64,000 nucleotides of DNA from Methyloceanibacter superfactus (GCF_001723305.1 NZ_LPWF01000035.1:32358-96357), one strand, 5' to 3'. Numbered from the stretch's first letter, positions 7,431 through 17,698 are shown. A program made the numbers and translations. The notes: generated from the sequence alone by a model not told the origin.

Positions 7431-10400
7431 TTAGGCTTTGCGAGGGAGCGGCCGCTCGAAGTCGCGCAACACACGGCCGAGGAGGTCGTTGGCGAGCGTG
7501 CTGCCGACGGCGATGCCGGCAATCGCCAGCACGTCGCCGACGCGAGCGGCGCGAGTCGCAAGAACCGGCGGGTGAGGGGGAACATTTGCGCCGCGACCTG
7601 AACGGCCGCGGAGCCGGCAAGCGTGGCGTAGAGCTTGGCGCTCGGCGGGCGCCCGATCTCCGCAGCGAAGCCGTGCGTTTCGGAGCGGCAGGAGAGCGCA
7701 TGCAGGAGCTGGGCAAAGGTCAGGCCGTGGAAGGCGAGCGTGCCGGCGCGCACGGGGTTGGAGGCGCCGCCGGCGAGAAAATAGCCGGTGAGCGCCGCGC
7801 CGCCCATCACCGTGCCTTCGCGCAGGATGTGGCGGAAGTCGCGCGGGCTCAGGATCGGCGCTTGCGGATCGTGCGGCGGCTGGTCGAGCACGCCGGCTTC
7901 GGGCGGCTCCAAGCCGAGCGCCAGCGCCGGTAGCGGGTCGGAGACGAGATTGAGCCAGAGAAGCTGCATTGGCGTCAGGGCCTCGCCGCCGGTGACGAGC
8001 GCAGCGCCGAGCATGGTGAAGGTCTCGCCGGCATTGGTGGAGACGAGGTAGCGCAGGACCTTGCGGATATTGGCGTAGGTGGCGCGGCCGAGGCGGATGG
8101 CCTCGATGATACCGTCGAGATCGTCACCCGCCAGCACGATGTCCGCAACTTCGCGGGCAACGTCGGTGCCTTCGCCGCCCATGGCGATGCCGATATCGGC
8201 GGCCTTCAGCGCCGGACCGTCATTGATGCCGTCGCCGGTCATGGCGACGATGTGGCCGCCGGACTGCAGCGCACGGACGATGTTGAGCTTGTCGACCGGG
8301 TTCACGCGGGCGAACACTTGCGGCTGGCCCACCAAGGCGGCCAGAAGGTCGGGGCGCATATTGGCGATCTGGCCGGCTTCCAGCACCTTCAGCTCGTCGC
8401 CGCCGGCAAGATCGAGATTGCGGGCGATGGCGAAGGCCGTGGGGCTCTGGTCGCCGGTGATCATCACTGCGCGCACGCCGGCGCGGTGGAGCTTGTCCAA
8501 GGCCGGCGCGACGCTGGGCCGGATCGGGTTGGCGAGGCCGGCGAGGCCGAGCCAGACGAGATCGCGCTCGTCGTAAGGGTTGCCGCCTGACTCGTTCACC
8601 GCGATGCCCAGCACACGCAAGGCTTGGCTTGCCATGCGCTCGTTGGCCTTCAGGATGCGGCCTCGGGTCTCCTCGTCGAGCGGGACGAGGCCGTCGCCGG
8701 TGCGATGGTGCGTGCAGCGCTCCAGCACTTCGACCGGATCGCCCTTGACGCAGAGCAGCCGTCCGCGCGTGGTCGCGTGCAGCGTGCTCATGCGCTTGCG
8801 CCGGTCGCTGCGCAAGGCCGTCGCCAGCACGCGCGCGTCGAGCCGCAACGCCGGCACGTCGACATCGAGCGTGATCGCCGTCTCGATGAGCGCGCTCTCG
8901 GTGGGCGTGCCCTCGATGGCGAAGCCGTGCTCGACTTCGCGCACGATCGCGTCGCTGGACAGCGCGGCCACTTCGAACAAGCGGCGCACGACGGTTTCGG
9001 TCGCGTCCGGCGCTAGCGCATCGCCCGCCATCAGCCGGCCCGCCTCGAAGGTGAGCGCCGCGCCGTCGGCATGGATAGCGACGGTGGTCATGCGGTTCTC
9101 GGTGAGGGTTCCCGTCTTGTCGAGACCGACCACCTCGACGGCACCCAGCGTCTCCACCGCGTCGAGCTTGCGCACCAGGATGTTGCGCTTGCGCATGTCC
9201 TGGATGCCGAGCGCAAGCGTGGTGGTGGCGACGGCGGGCAAGCCTTCCGGGATGGCCGCTACGCCCAGCGAGATGGCGCTCCGCACCAGAGGGATGAGGG
9301 GATGGCCGCGCAGCAGCCCAAGCCCGAGAATGGCGCCGCAGATGAGACCGTTGACGATGATGAGTTCGCGGCCGACATCGCCGAGCTGGCGTTGCATGGG
9401 CGTCTCGGGGGCGCTCACGGCGCCGAGCAGATGCTGGACGCGGCCGATCTCGGTCACCATGCCGGTGGCGGTGACCACGGCGGCGCCGGAGCCGCCGGTG
9501 ACCACCGTGCCGCGGAACACCATGTTGTGGCGCTCGGCGAGCTCGGTGTTGTCGGGAAGCACGACGTCCGAGTCCTTCTGAACGGGCAGCGCCTCGCCGG
9601 TCAGCGCCGCCTCGTTGATGCTGAGGTCGTCGCAGGAGACGAGGCGGGCATCGGCGGGTATGAGCGTGCCGCGCTCCAGGAGAATGCGGTCGCCGGGCAC
9701 GAGCTCGGACGGTTGAACGAGGTCGCGGCGGCCGCCGCGCACAACCGGCACGGGGCTCGGGGTATAGCGGGACAGGCCGAGGATCGTGTGCTCCGCCTGG
9801 CGCTCGGTCGCCGTGGCGATGCCGGCGTTGAGGAGCACAACGGCGGCGATGATCACCGCGTCGGCGATGCCGCCGGTGGCCAGCGACAGCACCGCCGAAC
9901 CGCCGAGCAGGGTGATCGGCAGGCTGGTCATCTGCTCGGCGAGGAGCGCCGCCATGGAGCGTGGCTCGAGTCGTATCAGCTCGTTACGGCCATGGGTGAA
10001 GAGCCGCCGCTTGGCTTCCTCGGCCACGAGCCCGGTCTCGGTATCGGTAGCGAGCTGCTCGGAGATCATGCTCCGCGTGAGCGCGTGCCACTGCCTCGGG
10101 ATCGAGGGCACGAGGGCGGGTGCCGCGGCCGACGACAAGCCGCGCGGCGGCGGGGCGCCGTCGGCCTCGCCGGGGATGCGGCTGGCGACCACATCCTCGA
10201 TGATCTCCGCCAGCGCGCACGAAGCCGGCGCGCATATGTAATCAGAACGGAGCCGGTGAGCGGATTGGCGTGGGCGGACGTGACGCCCACGGTTCCGCGC
10301 AAGGCCGTCTCCGTCTTCCGCGCCAGAGGTGGCCGCGCCATAAGGCCCCGGTGGCGGAAGCGCACGCGGCCCGGGACGGCGCTATGGACGATCTCCACGC

Positions 10401-10482
10401 TGGCCCGCTTTGGCAGCACACCGTCCAGGGGCGCTGAAACTTTACGTGCCGGTTGTGCTGAGGGCTGCTGCATCACACGCAT
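7431..10482 (-). CDS. P2-type cation-transporting ATPase with N-terminal HMA2-like domain (frame-broken)
   Basis: This is an inner-membrane ion pump driven by ATP. The reconstructed gene runs from ATG 10482 (or 10473) to TAA 7431-7433. After an N-terminal HMA2-like domain (VPGRVRF, NPLTGSVLITY) come the actuator TGE, the M4 motif PEGLP, the phosphorylation site DKTGT near 9110-9122, MITGDQ and GDGINDGPALK, then C-terminal membrane helices. PEGLP is typical of Ca2+/Mn2+-type P2 ATPases, not of heavy-metal P1B pumps with CPC. Frame breaks lie near 10230 and 7543. The second removes the true stop and makes the ATPase and MetK read as one 1316-codon ORF; in the corrected frame the protein ends RPLPRKA. 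The transported ion is not known. A FixK-like site precedes the gene. Confidence 0.85.
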
Positions 10483-10591
10483 GGTACCGGAGGCTAGTGT
10501 GCATAGATGACAATTCCGCTCGGGCGTATTGTCCTGGGCTCGCAAAAAGCCCCTTCGCCTCGAATCGACAAGGGCCTCGGACCCTCGTAAG

Positions 10592-10605
10592 CTGACGTAA
10601 ATCAG
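10592..10605. promoter_or_regulatory. FixK/FnrN-like site between the ATPase and the Mo-oxidoreductase
   Basis: The site reads CTGA-N6-TCAG within the perfect 5-bp arms GCTGA/TCAGC at 10591-10606. Placed at -41.5 it would start the leftward ATPase transcript about 75 bases before its ATG. A rightward start would leave only about 9 bases before the oxidoreductase ATG, so the ATPase/metK unit is the better target. Confidence 0.45.
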
Positions 10606-10648
10606 CGCTCATAAAGAGCCGGTCGTGAGATCGAGGGAGGAGTCGGGC

Positions 10649-12780
10649 ATGAACGAGCAACCAGCGCGTGAGATGTTTTTCGGCGCGTGTCCACATGATT
10701 GTCCGGACACCTGCGCCATGGTCTACGAGGTCGCCGATGGACGGTTGGTCGAGGTCAAGGGCAACAAGGACCATCCTATCACGCGCGGCGGTCTGTGCGT
10801 AAAGCTCAAGGACTTTCACGATCACCACGCCAATCCCGACCGGCTGCTCTATCCCATGCGCCGTACGGGCCCCAAGGGCTCCAAGCAGTTCGAGCGCATC
10901 ACCTGGGACGAGGCGATCGCCGAGATCGGCACGCGCTGGCGCGACATCATCGCCGAGTACGGTGCGCAAGCCATCATGCCGCAGAGCTATCTCGGCAATA
11001 TGGGCTTGGTGCAGGGCATCAACTCAGGCGACCCGTTCTTCAATCGTCTCGGTACGACGGTGAACGAGAAGACCTTCTGCGCGTCCGGTTCGTCGACCGC
11101 CTGGCTGATGACCGTGGGTCCGACGGGCGGCGTCGACCCCGAGAGCTTCGTGCATTCGAAGTTCATCGTCATCTGGGCGTGCAACTCGATCTCGACCAAT
11201 CTTCATCACTGGCCGTTCGTGCTCGAAGCGCAGAAGCGCGGCGCCAAGGTCGTGGTGATCGATTGCTACCGCTCGCGCACGGCGAAGCAGGCCGATTGGC
11301 ACATCGCGCCGAAGCCCGGCACCGACGGCGCGCTCGCCATGGGCATCATCAACTCGCTCATCGCGCAGGGACTGATCGACCAGGACTATGTGGACCAGCA
11401 CACCTACGGCTACGAGGAACTGAAAGCGCGCGCCTCGGAATTCACGCCGGACTATGTGGAGGCGGTCACCGGCGTCAAAGCCGCCGACATCGCCCAGTTC
11501 GCCAAGGAGTTTGCCACCGACCAGCCGAGCGTGATCCGGATCGGCGTGGCCTTGGAGCGCTCAGCCGGCGGCGGTCAGGCGATCCGCGCGGTGGCGTCCC
11601 TGCCGGCGCTTGTGGGCTCGTGGAAGCATGTGGGCGGCGGCCTCTTGCAGATGCCGCTTTGGGACTTCCCGGTCGATTGGATGAAGGTATCGCGCGGCGA
11701 CTGGATCAAGCCCGGCACGCGCGCCATCAACAATCTCCAGCTCGGACGGGCGCTCACCGGCGAGATGAAGCTCGATCCGCCGATCAAGAGCATGTTCGTC
11801 TATTGCACCAACCCGGTGTCGCAGGCGCCGGAGACGAACAAGATCGTGCAAGGCCTACAGCGCGAGGATCTGTTCACGGTGGTCGCCGAGCATTTCCTCA
11901 CAGACACGGCGAAATATGCCGACATCGTGCTGCCGGCCGCGATGGCGGGCGAAGCGGAGGACATGATGTGGTCGTGGGGCCACTTCTACTTCACCTATAA
12001 TGAGAAGGCCGTCGAGCCGCCGGGCGAGTGCTTGCCGACCAGCGAGATGTGGCGGCGGCTGGCGAAGGAGATGGGCTTCGACGATCCCGTATTCCAAATG
12101 TCGGACAGTGAGCTCGCCGCCTATTATATCAACTGGGACGATCCCAAGATGGCCGGCGTCGACATGGACTATTTCAAGGAGCACGGCTTCTTCAAGATCG
12201 ACGTGGGCGATGCCGACACGCGGACCCCGCATAAGGACGGCAATTTCCCGACGCCGTCGGGCAAGGTGGAGTTCCTGCTGCACGACGCCAAGAACTTCGT
12301 CGCCGGGCCTTTCCGCATGATGTATGACGGCGACCAATGCGGCGATCCGGTCGATCCGTTGCCCGGCTATGTTCCGCCGCGCGAGACGCCCGAGACCAAT
12401 AGCGCGCGAGCCGAGCGTTTTCCGCTCAACATCCTCTCGCCGAAAAGCCACGGCTTCCTCAACTCCTGCTACGCCAACGAACCGCATAAGATCAAAGGCC
12501 AGGGCGAGCAGTTCGTGCTGATCAGTCCGAAGGACGCGGAGGCCCGCAGCATTCGCGAAGGCGATCCGGTGCGCGTGTTCAACGACCGTGGCGACTTCGA
12601 GGGCGTCGCCCGCGCACCGACGACGTGGGTGACGGCATCGTCGTGGCGACACTCGGCTATTGGCGGAGCCTCAACCGCTCCGACGGCTCGGTGAACTCGA
12701 TCTCGTCGGACGCCCACTCAGGCTTGGGACGCGCGCCGACCTATTCGGACAATCTCGTCCAGGTGACGCGGGTGAACTGA
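10649..12780 (+). CDS. Molybdopterin oxidoreductase, DMSO-reductase superfamily (frame-broken near 3' end)
   Basis: The ATG at 10649 has a strong GGGAGGAG site. The N-terminus binds a 4Fe-4S cluster through Cys14, Cys18, Cys22 and Cys50; Cys144 in TFCASGS lies near the usual molybdenum ligand position. Bis-MGD binding domains fill the rest. There is no signal peptide, so it is probably cytoplasmic. Near 12615 the frame breaks; the next frame continues VGDGIVVATLGYW and ends naturally at TGA 12778-12780, giving about 710 aa. No electron-transfer subunit or chaperone gene is adjacent, so the substrate cannot be named. Formate-, thiosulfate- or biotin-sulfoxide-like roles are all possible. Confidence 0.85.
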
Positions 12781-12798
12781 CGCCGTCAACGAGACGAG

Positions 12799-13137
12799 CT
12801 ATTCGGCGGCTGTGGACGTGGCCTTCGCGGAGATCTCCTGAAGGGCGGTGAAGCCTTCGAACTCGGGATGGCCGAGATAGAGCGGCTTGCCGCTGCCGGC
12901 ATTCGCGTGTGCCTTGCGGAAGGCTTCTGACTTGGTCCAGGCCTCGAAGGCGGCTTGCGAGCGCCACAGGCTATGCGAGGCGTAGAGCACGTGATCGTCG
13001 CGCTCCGGGCCTTTCAGCAGTTGAAACTCGACAAAGCCCGGCACGTCCTCGAGATGGGTGTCGCGGCTGAGCCAGACCTGCTCGAAGTCGCGCTCCGACC
13101 CCTTCTTCACTTTGAACCGGTTCATGGCGATGAACAT
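12799..13137 (-). CDS. hmuQ: Heme-degrading monooxygenase of the HmuQ/IsdG type (ABM fold)
   Basis: The protein has 112 aa from ATG 13137 with a GGAG site; the longer frame to 13182 lacks one. The N-terminal MFIAMNRFKVKKGSERDFE and the SHSLWRSQAAFEAW and YLGHPEFEGF segments are characteristic of rhizobial HmuQ/HmuD. The conserved Asn near residue 6, the Trp and the His of this family, which hold heme in a ruffled state, are present. It releases iron from heme in the cytoplasm. No heme-uptake genes (hmuTUV) adjoin it. It is divergent from dps, and the two share about 250 bases of upstream DNA, consistent with common iron or stress control. Confidence 0.85.
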   Translation of the reverse strand: MFIAMNRFKVKKGSERDFEQVWLSRDTHLEDVPGFVEFQLLKGPERDDHVLYASHSLWRSQAAFEAWTKSEAFRKAHANAGSGKPLYLGHPEFEGFTALQEISAKATSTAAE

Positions 13138-13256
13138 GATGCACTCCGTGGAATGAAAACGATGCACTTGATATCGCGGCACCGATGGGAAGCCTAAGGG
13201 CGCGTTGGCTATTTGTCTCGTCGCGGTTTTGGACAGTGCTTAAGTGGTCGCAAATT

Positions 13257-13270
13257 CTGACCCCGATCAA
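13257..13270. promoter_or_regulatory. FixK/FnrN-like site upstream of dps
   Basis: The site reads CTGA-N6-TCAA (CTGAC, CCCG, ATCAA), with a perfect right half-site. It lies in the hmuQ-dps divergent region, centred about 122 bases before the dps ATG. Use by FNR or FixK is inferred. Confidence 0.45.
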
Positions 13271-13385
13271 GGCGTGACAAGGCGTCTCAGGTTACTCAGT
13301 GTCCCTACCGCTGGCGATCATGCCGTGCGGTCCCCATCTAAAGACTCCCGGCATTCTGCTTCCGCTCAACCCCCCTGGAGGCTCC

Positions 13386-13919
13386 ATGAACAAGCAATTG
13401 ACACCGAAGGAACGTCAGAAAGTGAAACTCGACACACCGACCGATCTTGGCTCCAACGCCACCCGCGACATCTCCGGCGCGCTGAACGCGCTCCTCGCCG
13501 ATGTGTTTGCGCTCTACATGAAGACCAAAAATTTCCATTGGCATGTGAGCGGCCCGCATTTCCGCGGCTACCACCTCATGTTCGATGAGCAGGGCGCCGA
13601 GCTTTTCGCCATGACCGACGAGATCGCCGAGCGTGTGCGCAAGATCGGCGGGACGACACTCCATTCTATCGGCAACATCGCGCGGCTTCAGCGTATCCCC
13701 GACAACGATGCCGACTATGTGGACCCGCTCGACATGCTGGCCGAGTTGCGCGAGGACAATCAGGCGCTGATTGCCAGCATGCGCGAAGTGCATAACGTCT
13801 GTGACGAAGAGAACGACGTGGCGACCGCGAGCAAGCTCGAGGAGTGGATCGATCAGGCCGAGAAGCGGGTCTGGTTCCTATTCGAGTCCAGTCGCCGGGG
13901 CGACTCGACTGGCCACTAG
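13386..13919 (+). CDS. dps: Dps-family DNA-protecting ferritin
   Basis: The ATG at 13386 (177 aa) is preceded by GGAGG. The ferritin-like helix with NFHWHVSGPHFRGYHLMFDEQ and the downstream DEIAERVR supply the inter-subunit ferroxidase residues of Dps. Twelve subunits form a shell that oxidises Fe2+ with H2O2, stores iron and shields the chromosome in stress. The N-terminus has scattered lysines that could bind DNA. The gene is divergent from hmuQ and has a FixK-like box upstream. Confidence 0.93.
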   Translation: MNKQLTPKERQKVKLDTPTDLGSNATRDISGALNALLADVFALYMKTKNFHWHVSGPHFRGYHLMFDEQGAELFAMTDEIAERVRKIGGTTLHSIGNIARLQRIPDNDADYVDPLDMLAELREDNQALIASMREVHNVCDEENDVATASKLEEWIDQAEKRVWFLFESSRRGDSTGH

Positions 13920-13948
13920 CGGGCGGCAAGGGCCTCTCGCGATAAGAA

Positions 13949-14889
13949 TTAGGCGGCGTGATCCCTTTGCTGGGGCACGCCGTCTTCCGGAGGTGTGGGC
14001 TTCCAGGCGACGCAGCAATTGCGACCGGCTGATTTCGCCCTGTAGAGCGCTTCGTCGGCGTGCTCGATGTCTTTCTCGATCGGGGTGTTCGCATCGAGCA
14101 TGGTAATGCCGAACGACGCCGTGACGTTGACCTCTCCTTCAGCTCCCAGGTGATGTGGAAGCCGCGCGAGTGACTCGCGTAGCCGCTGGATGATGTCGCA
14201 GGCTTCCTCGAGGCTCGTATCGGGCAAGATAATGAGAAACTCCTCGCCCCCGTAGCGGAACACCTTGTCGTATGGCCGAAGGTGCTCCATCGCGTGGTGT
14301 GCGAAGGCAATCAACACCTGGTCGCCGACGCTGTGCCCATATTTGTCATTGATCAATTTGAACTCATCGAGATCCATCATGGCGAGACAGCAGGGTTGGA
14401 CCCCGCGCTCAACTAGGGACTGCTGCTCACGCAGCTTGGCGAGTAGTCCGATGCGACCCGGTATGCCGGTCAAGGGGTCAAGCGCGTAGAGCGCTTCCTC
14501 GATGTCGCGCTTTAGGGCGAAAATCTCCATGCGCATCCGCTTAAGCGCGTTGATGAAGCGCTGGTAGTCCTCGAGCGCAACAGGCTGGCCGGCTTTCATG
14601 GTTTGCAGCATGTGCGCCGCGCATTGATGCGTGCGTTGGTGCTCGGCGCGAGCTCGGCAAATCCCGGCCGGTCGACAAGCGCGGCGGCCGCGCCGCATCC
14701 GGAATAATACCACTGGCCTAGTCTGCATAGACGATGGGCATCGCGTTCCAGATCGCGCTGGTCGGGCTGCAGCCGGCAGATCAACGTCCCGAATAAGCCA
14801 TTCAACCATTCGTCATGGTTGTAGAGGCAGCGATCAAGTTCGGCCGAAGCGGCGTGCAGTTCTTCAGGGGAGAGTTGCTGGATAGCCAT
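13949..14889 (-). CDS. CZB-GGDEF diguanylate cyclase, DgcZ-like (frame-broken)
   Basis: The ATG at 14889 has a CAGGAG site. The N-terminal part, readable to about 14610, carries a zinc-binding CZB-like pattern (LYNHDEWLNGL, RLCRLGQWYYSG). After a frame break between about 14612 and 14640 the protein continues HMLQTMKAGQPV into a GGDEF domain. The active site reads GGEEF, preceded by an RPYD I-site. This order matches E. coli DgcZ, where zinc inhibits c-di-GMP synthesis. It is cytoplasmic, with no membrane segment. Zinc control here is inferred from homology, and the break should be checked because it separates sensor from enzyme. Confidence 0.8.
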
Positions 14890-15001
14890 CACATCTCCTG
14901 GCTGCGTGGGTCGTCGAGACCTCTTAGCGGAAGACGTCTACTATCGGGTTAATCTGACACCTGAATACAACCGCCAAGAGCCCCTTTTGGGGCCCTCAAG
15001 G

Positions 15002-15388
15002 TCAGGTAGTGGGCTTCCTGGCCCTTTCCGTCTGCGGACCGTCGATCACGGCCCAGCCGGCCGGACGGCCCGTAGGCGGGAGTTGTTTGCGGCTTTCCTT
15101 GTCGCACAGGATGTGCGCCTTCGCGACCATGAGAGCCGTGACCGGCGCCGTCAGGAACAAGAAGGTTGAAATTAGGAGCTCGTGGATCGACACGGTGCCG
15201 CGCTCCAAGATGAAATAGAGCATCGAGGCGATCAGCATCGAGCCGATGCCGAGAGTCGTCGCCTTGGTCGGCCCGTGTAAGCGGCGCATCAGGTCGGGTA
15301 GCTTCGCAAGGCCAAACGAGCCGACGAATAGAAAAAAGGCCGCCAGGTAGATCAAGGCCGCGATTGCGATTTCGCCAATATCGATCAT
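15002..15388 (-). CDS. mnhG: Mrp/Pha Na+(K+)/H+ antiporter subunit G
   Basis: The protein has 128 aa with three membrane helices in the first 95 residues and a soluble tail of about 35 residues. The segment LPDLMRRLHGPTKATTLG is typical of MrpG/PhaG. It is the last gene of the antiporter operon, 4 bases after mnhF. Subunits E, F and G form the peripheral part of the membrane complex. Confidence 0.9.
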   Translation of the reverse strand: MIDIGEIAIAALIYLAAFFLFVGSFGLAKLPDLMRRLHGPTKATTLGIGSMLIASMLYFILERGTVSIHELLISTFLFLTAPVTALMVAKAHILCDKESRKQLPPTGRPAGWAVIDGPQTERARKPTT

Positions 15389-15392
15389 CGCG

Positions 15393-15662
15393 CTACTCCA
15401 TCACATTGCCGCGCAGGATGTATTTGCAGTAGGCGACGGTCGTCAGGAAGCCGACCATGGCGAACAGCAGCGCCGCCTCGAAATAGATTTCCGTTCCAAA
15501 GTAGATGCCGATCAGCACCACGAGCGCGATGGCGTTGATGACGAGCGTATCGAGCGCCAGGATGCGTGTCGCGGTGTCCGGCCCCACCAGCAAGCGGTAA
15601 ACGTTCAACAGCATCGCGGCGCCGATGGCAAAGACGGCGATTGTGCAAGCAAGCGCGATCAT
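15393..15662 (-). CDS. mnhF: Mrp/Pha antiporter subunit F
   Basis: The ATG at 15662 overlaps the mnhE stop as ATGA, which fixes the start (89 aa). Three hydrophobic helices and the segment RLLVGPDTATRILALDTL identify MrpF/PhaF. It belongs to the seven-subunit complex that exchanges Na+ or K+ for H+. Confidence 0.92.
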   Translation of the reverse strand: MIALACTIAVFAIGAAMLLNVYRLLVGPDTATRILALDTLVINAIALVVLIGIYFGTEIYFEAALLFAMVGFLTTVAYCKYILRGNVME

Positions 15663-16150
15663 TTCTCGAAGATCCTCTGCAGTCTGGTTTCGTAACGCGA
15701 CTTGATTGTCGCCACGGTCGCTTCGGCGTCGTTCGTCTCGAGACAATGGACGAGCAGCGCGCGGCCGTCGCCGCTGAGATCGGCGCTGACCGTGCCCGGG
15801 GTCATGGTGATCGTTCCTGCCAGTGCGGAAATCGCTTCGGGCGTTCTGAGGTCGAGCGGCACGGTCACGAAGCGCGAGCGGAGAGACTCCCCGCGGCGGA
15901 ATAGGATCAGATAGGCCACCTGGAAATTGGCGACGACGATATCCCAGAGAACAATGACGGCATATTCCAGGATAGTAAGCGGGCTCCCGATATGCGGCCT
16001 GTCAGGCCAATATGGGCTTGTCAGCTTCGGGATCGCGAGACCCAGAATCGCGCCGAGCACGGCCGCACCCCAAGAGATGCCGTTCAGCAGAATCCACACC
16101 ACGACGATGAGGAGCGTCAGAAGGGGGTGAGGCACCAAGCGTTTGAACAT
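15659..16150 (-). CDS. mnhE: Mrp/Pha antiporter subunit E
   Basis: From the ATG at 16150 the protein is 163 aa. It has N-terminal membrane helices (residues about 10-45 and 60-85) and a C-terminal cytosolic domain with TPGTVSADLSGDGRALLVHCL, the MrpE hallmark. The start lies 2 bases after the mnhD stop and the end overlaps mnhF, showing one tightly packed operon. Confidence 0.92.
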   Translation of the reverse strand: MFKRLVPHPLLTLLIVVVWILLNGISWGAAVLGAILGLAIPKLTSPYWPDRPHIGSPLTILEYAVIVLWDIVVANFQVAYLILFRRGESLRSRFVTVPLDLRTPEAISALAGTITMTPGTVSADLSGDGRALLVHCLETNDAEATVATIKSRYETRLQRIFEK

Positions 16151-16152
16151 GT

Positions 16153-17682
16153 TTAGTGTCCCGTCGACGGCATGACGTTGGTGGAGCCTAGCACGGCGTC
16201 GATATAGTCGGCCGGAGCGAGCAGTTGCTCGGCCGTCGCATGGAACGCTTCGACGGCGGGCCCGGCAAAGATGGACAGTAGTGCAATGGCGCAGACGAGC
16301 AAGGCCACGACCACTATGGGAGAGATTGGCATCGTTGCCCATGTCGGCCCCGTGGTCCGGCCCACGGTGTTCCAGAAGACGATGCTGCCGGCGCGGGCGA
16401 AAGCAATGGTCATCATGAGCGAGGCGCCGAGAACGAAAAGCCAGATCAGGCCGGCTTGGGGACTTTCATAGGCCGCATCGAGCACCAGGAGCTTGCCGAT
16501 GAAGCCTGAGAGCGGTGGAAGGCCGACGGCGGCGAGCGCCGTGAGGAAAAACAGAGCGCCGAGGATAGGGGCCTGGCGGATCGGATGCCCCGGTATGAGC
16601 GCATCGCCTCTCTCTATTCGCCGCGTCGTTATCAGGTCCACGATGAGGAAGAGCGCGGCGCCGGTCAACGTGCTGTGCACCAGATAGTAGAGCGCCGTTG
16701 TCAGGCCATCGACGTCGAAAAGACCGATAGCGATGAGCAGCGTGCCCATGGACGCGACGATGTTGAAGGACGCGAGGTCGAGGAGGGTGCGGCTTGCGAG
16801 AAGGCCGATGGCGCCGACGAGAAGCGTCGCAAGGGCGGCGGGCAGGATCCATGGCACGGCCACGCCCGCGAGCGCGCCGGCATCGGCACCGAAGATCGTG
16901 CCGTAGACGCGAATGATCGCATAGGCACCGACTTTGGTCATGATGGCGAAGAGTGCGGCGACCGGCGCCGACGCTGACGAATAGGTGCCGGGGAGCCACC
17001 AATGCAGAGGCACGAAGGCGGCCTTGATGGCGAAGACCAGGAACAACAGCAGGGCGCCGGTTCGCAGCAGCGCCTCGTTTCCGGCGGCGACCTGCGGCAC
17101 CTTCACGGCGAGATCGGCCATGTTGAGCGTGCCGGTGATCCCATAGATCAAGCCGATAGCGATCAAGAACAGCGTTGAAGCCACGAGATTGATCGCGACG
17201 TACTGGAAACCCGCGCCCAGGCGGCGGGCGCCCCCGCCATGGAGCATGAGCCCGTAGGACGCGATCAGCATCACCTCGAAGAACACGAATAGGTTGAAGA
17301 TGTCGCCGGTGAGAAACGCGCCGTTCAGGCCCAGCAGTTGGAACTGGAACAGAGCGTGGAAGTGGCGTCCCCGCTCATCCCATCCCGCCACGGCATAGAC
17401 AAGGATGGCGAGAGCGAGCGCTGCGGCAAGCAGCAGCATGGTTGCCGACAGGCGATCGAGCACGAGGACGATACCAAACGGTGCAGGCCAGGCGCCGACG
17501 CGGTAGACGCGTGGCTCGCCGTCGCTCGCCAGGTGATAGAGAAAGATCGCAATCCCCACGAGGGCCAGGGTGGCGACGACGGAGACGATCCGCTGCATGC
17601 GGATGTCACGCCGCCGCACCAGGATTAGCAGAGCGGCCGTCAGCGCGGGCAGGATTGCCGGGGCGATGATCCAGTTCGTCAT
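16153..17682 (-). CDS. mnhD: Mrp/Pha antiporter subunit D (NuoN/NuoM-like)
   Basis: This 509-aa protein has about 14 membrane helices and belongs to the proton-pumping antiporter family shared with complex I. The helix with FAIKAAFVPLHWWLPGTYSSASAPVAALFA contains the conserved Lys and His/Trp residues of the channel. The start ATG 17682 excludes an upstream frame that overlaps mnhC. It works with MnhA as one of two large transporting subunits. Confidence 0.93.
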   Translation of the reverse strand: MTNWIIAPAILPALTAALLILVRRRDIRMQRIVSVVATLALVGIAIFLYHLASDGEPRVYRVGAWPAPFGIVLVLDRLSATMLLLAAALALAILVYAVAGWDERGRHFHALFQFQLLGLNGAFLTGDIFNLFVFFEVMLIASYGLMLHGGGARRLGAGFQYVAINLVASTLFLIAIGLIYGITGTLNMADLAVKVPQVAAGNEALLRTGALLLFLVFAIKAAFVPLHWWLPGTYSSASAPVAALFAIMTKVGAYAIIRVYGTIFGADAGALAGVAVPWILPAALATLLVGAIGLLASRTLLDLASFNIVASMGTLLIAIGLFDVDGLTTALYYLVHSTLTGAALFLIVDLITTRRIERGDALIPGHPIRQAPILGALFFLTALAAVGLPPLSGFIGKLLVLDAAYESPQAGLIWLFVLGASLMMTIAFARAGSIVFWNTVGRTTGPTWATMPISPIVVVALLVCAIALLSIFAGPAVEAFHATAEQLLAPADYIDAVLGSTNVMPSTGH

Positions 17683-17698
17683 GAGGTGCGCACCGCCA

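Noticed and set aside
6242..10192. One long ORF fusing P-type ATPase and MetK
   Set aside because: The ATPase frame has its own natural stop (TAA 7431-7433) and MetK its own start and ribosome site; one missing base near 7543 explains the join.
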